Source of the DNA: Campylobacteraceae bacterium
GTDB taxonomy: Bacteria; Campylobacterota; Campylobacteria; Campylobacterales; Sulfurovaceae
Direction of reading: 5' to 3'
Assembly: GCA_026985495.1 (NCBI GenBank)
Contig: JALSQJ010000241.1
Span: 1 to 6,971, forward strand
DNA: 6,971 nucleotides
Shown here: positions 5,164 to 6,971 of the stretch, in pieces
Numbering within the stretch: position 1 is the first letter of the stretch
Layout of the letters: each line of letters begins with the position of its first letter
The notes under the pieces: model-generated
Told to the model about the DNA's origin: nothing
Databases searched by the model: none
What the model saw: the letters and a program-made list of their open reading frames with translations, nothing else
Made by a program: the position numbers and the translations under genes

Positions 5164-6333
5164 TTACATACCTGGAATTCTAGGTATCTTACCAAGTTTA
5201 GAGTTTTTACAATACCAACCCCACCCCTGTTTTATCCAGTGTCCAATAAATGGCATTGGAATCATTTTTGCCGAATTATCACTTCTGTAAACAAATGCTG
5301 CTCCATCTCCTGTGTCCATTACACATAAGATATTTATATGCTCTTTATAGCTCTCTCTACTACCACCATTGATATTAACATAAATATTATTTGCAACATT
5401 TCGTGCCATAACTTCTGCAACATGCCCCTGTTTTGCTCTCCATTTAGGACCCATAAGAGAGGCTGAATCTCCAATAGCATATATACCTTCAAAGTTTTCT
5501 ACCTCATTAAACTCATTTGTAATAACAAAACCTGCATCACTTAAAGGTAAATCGGACGATTCTAATACATTATGACCTTTACCTGCTGATATAAACATAG
5601 TTAAGTCAGACTCTATCTTCTCTCCATCTTCAAATAGAATACCATCATTCTCAAAGGAGCTTATTTTTACCCCTACTTTTTTATCTATATTGGTCATTTT
5701 GAACATTTTGTCCATCATAACTAAAGCTCTCTCTCCCATCTTTTGACCAGGTTTCTCCATAGGTGCAAAGAAGATAAGTTTAAATTTATCTCTTATCCCT
5801 CTTTTCTTTAATAGATTATGGACATTAAATAGAACCTCAAATGCAGGACCACCACGAACAGCTGATGTATCTTTTGGGTTTCCACCAAATCCCATAGCAA
5901 TAGTTCCTGAGCCTTTTTCAATAAGTTTATCTAATCTATCTTTCATCTCAACTGCCTCTTGAGGTTTTCCACAAATAGATAAGGTATTCTCTATCCCTTT
6001 TAATTGAATCTTATCTTGTCCTAATGCAACTACAATATAATCATAATCTTCTAAAATACGACCAGATTCTAAAGTTACTTTTTTATTTTTTGCCTCTAAT
6101 GAGGTAACAGTATCGATAATTAGTTTAAAACCATGTGTTATAGCTATTTTATCTAAAGGTATGGAGATATCCTCTTTTGTTGTTCCCCCTGTAGGAATCC
6201 AAATAGAGGTTGGATAGATGTAGAAATAGTCTCTATCGCTTACCAATGTTATGTCAAGACCCTTTTTCTTACTTAAAAAGATTCCAGCTTCAACACCTGC
6301 AAATCCACCACCTAAAATTAATACTTTCTTCAT
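5164..6333 (-). CDS. FAD-dependent oxidoreductase of the SQR/NDH-2 type
   Basis: This is a 389-residue flavoprotein related to sulfide:quinone oxidoreductase, flavocytochrome c sulfide dehydrogenase and type II NADH dehydrogenase, probably a monotopic membrane protein passing electrons to quinone. Seen directly: the N-terminal FAD-binding LILGGGFAGVEAG (5-17), a VVALG segment (101-105), a second Gly-rich stretch (GTIAMGFGG, 143-151), the FAD-contacting IYAIGDSA (284-291), and an aromatic C-terminal tail (HWIKQGWGWYC) suited to membrane contact. Cysteines are C121 in SIC, C337 in CVMDTGDGA and C375. C121 and C337 sit where SQR proteins carry cysteines, but the central SQR cysteine before FGPAYE is R160 here (RGGPAFE). 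It may therefore not be a true SQR. The ATG has AAGGA with 6 bases spacing. Substrate is undetermined, so no gene symbol is given. Confidence 0.88.
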   Translation of the reverse strand: MKKVLILGGGFAGVEAGIFLSKKKGLDITLVSDRDYFYIYPTSIWIPTGGTTKEDISIPLDKIAITHGFKLIIDTVTSLEAKNKKVTLESGRILEDYDYIVVALGQDKIQLKGIENTLSICGKPQEAVEMKDRLDKLIEKGSGTIAMGFGGNPKDTSAVRGGPAFEVLFNVHNLLKKRGIRDKFKLIFFAPMEKPGQKMGERALVMMDKMFKMTNIDKKVGVKISSFENDGILFEDGEKIESDLTMFISAGKGHNVLESSDLPLSDAGFVITNEFNEVENFEGIYAIGDSASLMGPKWRAKQGHVAEVMARNVANNIYVNINGGSRESYKEHINILCVMDTGDGAAFVYRSDNSAKMIPMPFIGHWIKQGWGWYCKNSKLGKIPRIPGM

Positions 6334-6376
6334 TACTTTTCCTTATAACTATTATTTGTTTGTGTGATGTTATCTA

Positions 6377-6382
6377 ATTCTA
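6377..6382 (-). promoter_or_regulatory. Candidate -10 box for the flavoprotein gene
   Basis: TAGAAT on the minus strand (5 of 6 consensus bases) lies 43 bases upstream of the ATG at 6333, giving a leader of about 37 bases. There is no convincing -35; an inverted repeat (6394-6420) lies just upstream. Other AT-rich hexamers nearby are possible. Confidence 0.35.
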
Positions 6383-6393
6383 AATTAATGATG

Positions 6394-6420
6394 GCTTTTT
6401 TAAAAAGTTTAGAAAAAAGC
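6394..6420. repeat. 8-bp inverted repeat in the flavoprotein/acnB intergenic region
   Basis: GCTTTTTT (6394-6401) and AAAAAAGC (6413-6420) are perfect inverted arms around 11 bases. No gene ends here, so it does not serve as a terminator; it lies upstream of the candidate flavoprotein -10 box. The arm length and spacer match those of the repeat before ftsK (2800-2826), though the arm sequences differ. Confidence 0.5.
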
Positions 6421-6474
6421 TCTTGTAACCGTATGATACATAAAAATTCTAAGATAAGGAATTCTCTCTCTTAA

Positions 6475-6499
6475 AGTAATATTATAACTACTATTAGTA
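6475..6499. repeat. Two adjacent dyads at the acnB promoter
   Basis: AGTAATATTATAACT (6475-6489) is a dyad with a single mismatched pair, and TACTATTAGTA (6489-6499) is a perfect odd palindrome. Together they cover the -35 zone and spacer just before the candidate acnB -10 box at 6500-6505, a position suited to a repressor or activator site. Confidence 0.4.
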
Positions 6500-6505
6500 T
6501 AGAAT
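6500..6505 (+). promoter_or_regulatory. Candidate -10 box for acnB
   Basis: TAGAAT (5 of 6 consensus bases), in context GTATAGAATATG, predicts a start near 6512 and a leader of about 29 bases that includes AGGAG (6530-6534). No -35 consensus is seen. Confidence 0.45.
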
Positions 6506-6540
6506 ATGTGACAAATAAAACCCATAAATAGGAGACTTAA

Positions 6541-6971
6541 ATGTCATTATTAGCCGACTATAGAAAACATACTCAAGAACGTGCAGAGCTTGGTGTTCCA
6601 CCTTTGGCACTAACAGCTGACCAAGTAGCTGATTTAGTAGAGTTATTAAAAGCCTCTCCAGTAGTAGATGCAGAATATGTAATGGAGCTTTTCACTCAAC
6701 ATGTACCAGCAGGTGTTGATGATGCAGCCTATGTAAAAGCAGCATTTTTAAATGATATTGTCCAAGGTAATGTAACTTGTACAGAGATAGATGCAGTAAA
6801 AGCAACAGAAATTTTAGGAACTATGCTAGGTGGATTTAATGTTCAACCATTGGTAGAGGCTCTTAAGTCTGATAATGAAGAAGTAGCCCAATCAGCAGCT
6901 TCAGAACTTAAAAATACACTTCTTGTTTATGACTCATTTAATGATGTTAAGGCACTTATGGACGAAGGTAA
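6541..6971 (+). CDS. acnB: Aconitate hydratase B, partial (N-terminus only)
   Basis: AcnB interconverts citrate and isocitrate through cis-aconitate in the citrate cycle using a [4Fe-4S] cluster; the family often also acts on 2-methylisocitrate. The frame is open from the ATG to the window end, giving 143 codons of a protein normally about 850 residues long. Similarity to E. coli AcnB is plain in LADYRKHTQERAELGVPP (4-21), LVELLKASP, the VPAGVDDAAYVKAAFL segment (55-70), EILGTMLGGFNVQPLVEAL (90-108) and LLVYDSFNDV. This part is the HEAT-like N-terminal domain peculiar to the B-type enzyme; the cluster-binding cysteines are outside the window. AGGAG (6530-6534) with 6 bases spacing supports the start. 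In Campylobacterota the enzyme may serve an oxidative or reductive citrate cycle; this window cannot decide which. Confidence 0.95.
   Translation, partial: MSLLADYRKHTQERAELGVPPLALTADQVADLVELLKASPVVDAEYVMELFTQHVPAGVDDAAYVKAAFLNDIVQGNVTCTEIDAVKATEILGTMLGGFNVQPLVEALKSDNEEVAQSAASELKNTLLVYDSFNDVKALMDEG

Larger units (their letters stand above)
6334..6540. other. Divergent regulatory region between the flavoprotein gene and acnB
   Basis: This 207-bp AT-rich stretch is the largest gene-free part of the window. I see no ORF or RNA gene. It holds putative -10 boxes for both flanking genes, an inverted repeat (6394-6420), and two small dyads next to the acnB -10 box. Confidence 0.7.

Noticed and set aside
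5092..5328. 78-codon plus-strand open frame overlapping the end of ftsK
   Set aside because: It is out of frame within ftsK and antisense to the flavoprotein gene, both clearly real; the translation is Cys/His/Pro-rich noise.
1..6971. CRISPR array, insertion sequence, toxin-antitoxin pair or defence system
   Set aside because: No spaced direct repeats of suitable length, transposase, terminal inverted repeats or small paired genes were seen; the window is densely filled with recognisable core genes.

Overview
The window looks like chromosomal DNA of a low-GC member of the Campylobacterota (the former Epsilonproteobacteria). The evidence is the ubiX-coaD-tmk gene order (as I recall it from Campylobacter jejuni), the style of the Tmk P-loop and lid, an AcnB-type aconitase, and promoters with a clear -10 box but mostly no recognisable -35. 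A sulfur-oxidising genus such as Sulfurimonas or Sulfurovum would fit the SQR-like flavoprotein, but I cannot assign a genus from this stretch.

Layout. The left part, read right to left on the minus strand, holds hup (DNA-binding protein HU), a tRNA-Leu(CAA) with encoded CCA, a tight ubiX-coaD-tmk cluster (flavin prenyltransferase, phosphopantetheine adenylyltransferase, dTMP kinase), and an OmpR-family response regulator that runs off the left edge. hup is divergent from ftsK, the plus-strand DNA translocase of division and chromosome segregation. ftsK ends one base from the end of a convergent minus-strand FAD oxidoreductase of the SQR/NDH-2 type. That flavoprotein is in turn divergent from acnB, of which only the first 143 codons are present. 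The genes fill nearly all of the window: the longest gene-free stretch is 207 bp, between the flavoprotein and acnB.

How the genes relate. Most of this is core housekeeping: cofactor supply (prenylated FMN, CoA), nucleotide supply (dTTP), translation, nucleoid structure, chromosome segregation, quinone-linked electron transfer and the citrate cycle (oxidative or reductive). I see no mobile element, CRISPR array, defence island or new multi-gene system. The points of interest are small-scale: a 10-base homopolymer exactly filling part of the 17-bp spacer of the hup promoter, phased A/T tracts and an inverted repeat in the hup/ftsK divergent region, a tRNA-Leu with two U-U mismatches and an internal tandem repeat, an SQR-like protein without the central catalytic cysteine, and dyad symmetries over the promoters of the response regulator and acnB.

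Start choices that differ from the longest open frame: ubiX at 2211, coaD at 1684 and ftsK at a GTG at 2880. Each was chosen by Shine-Dalgarno position.
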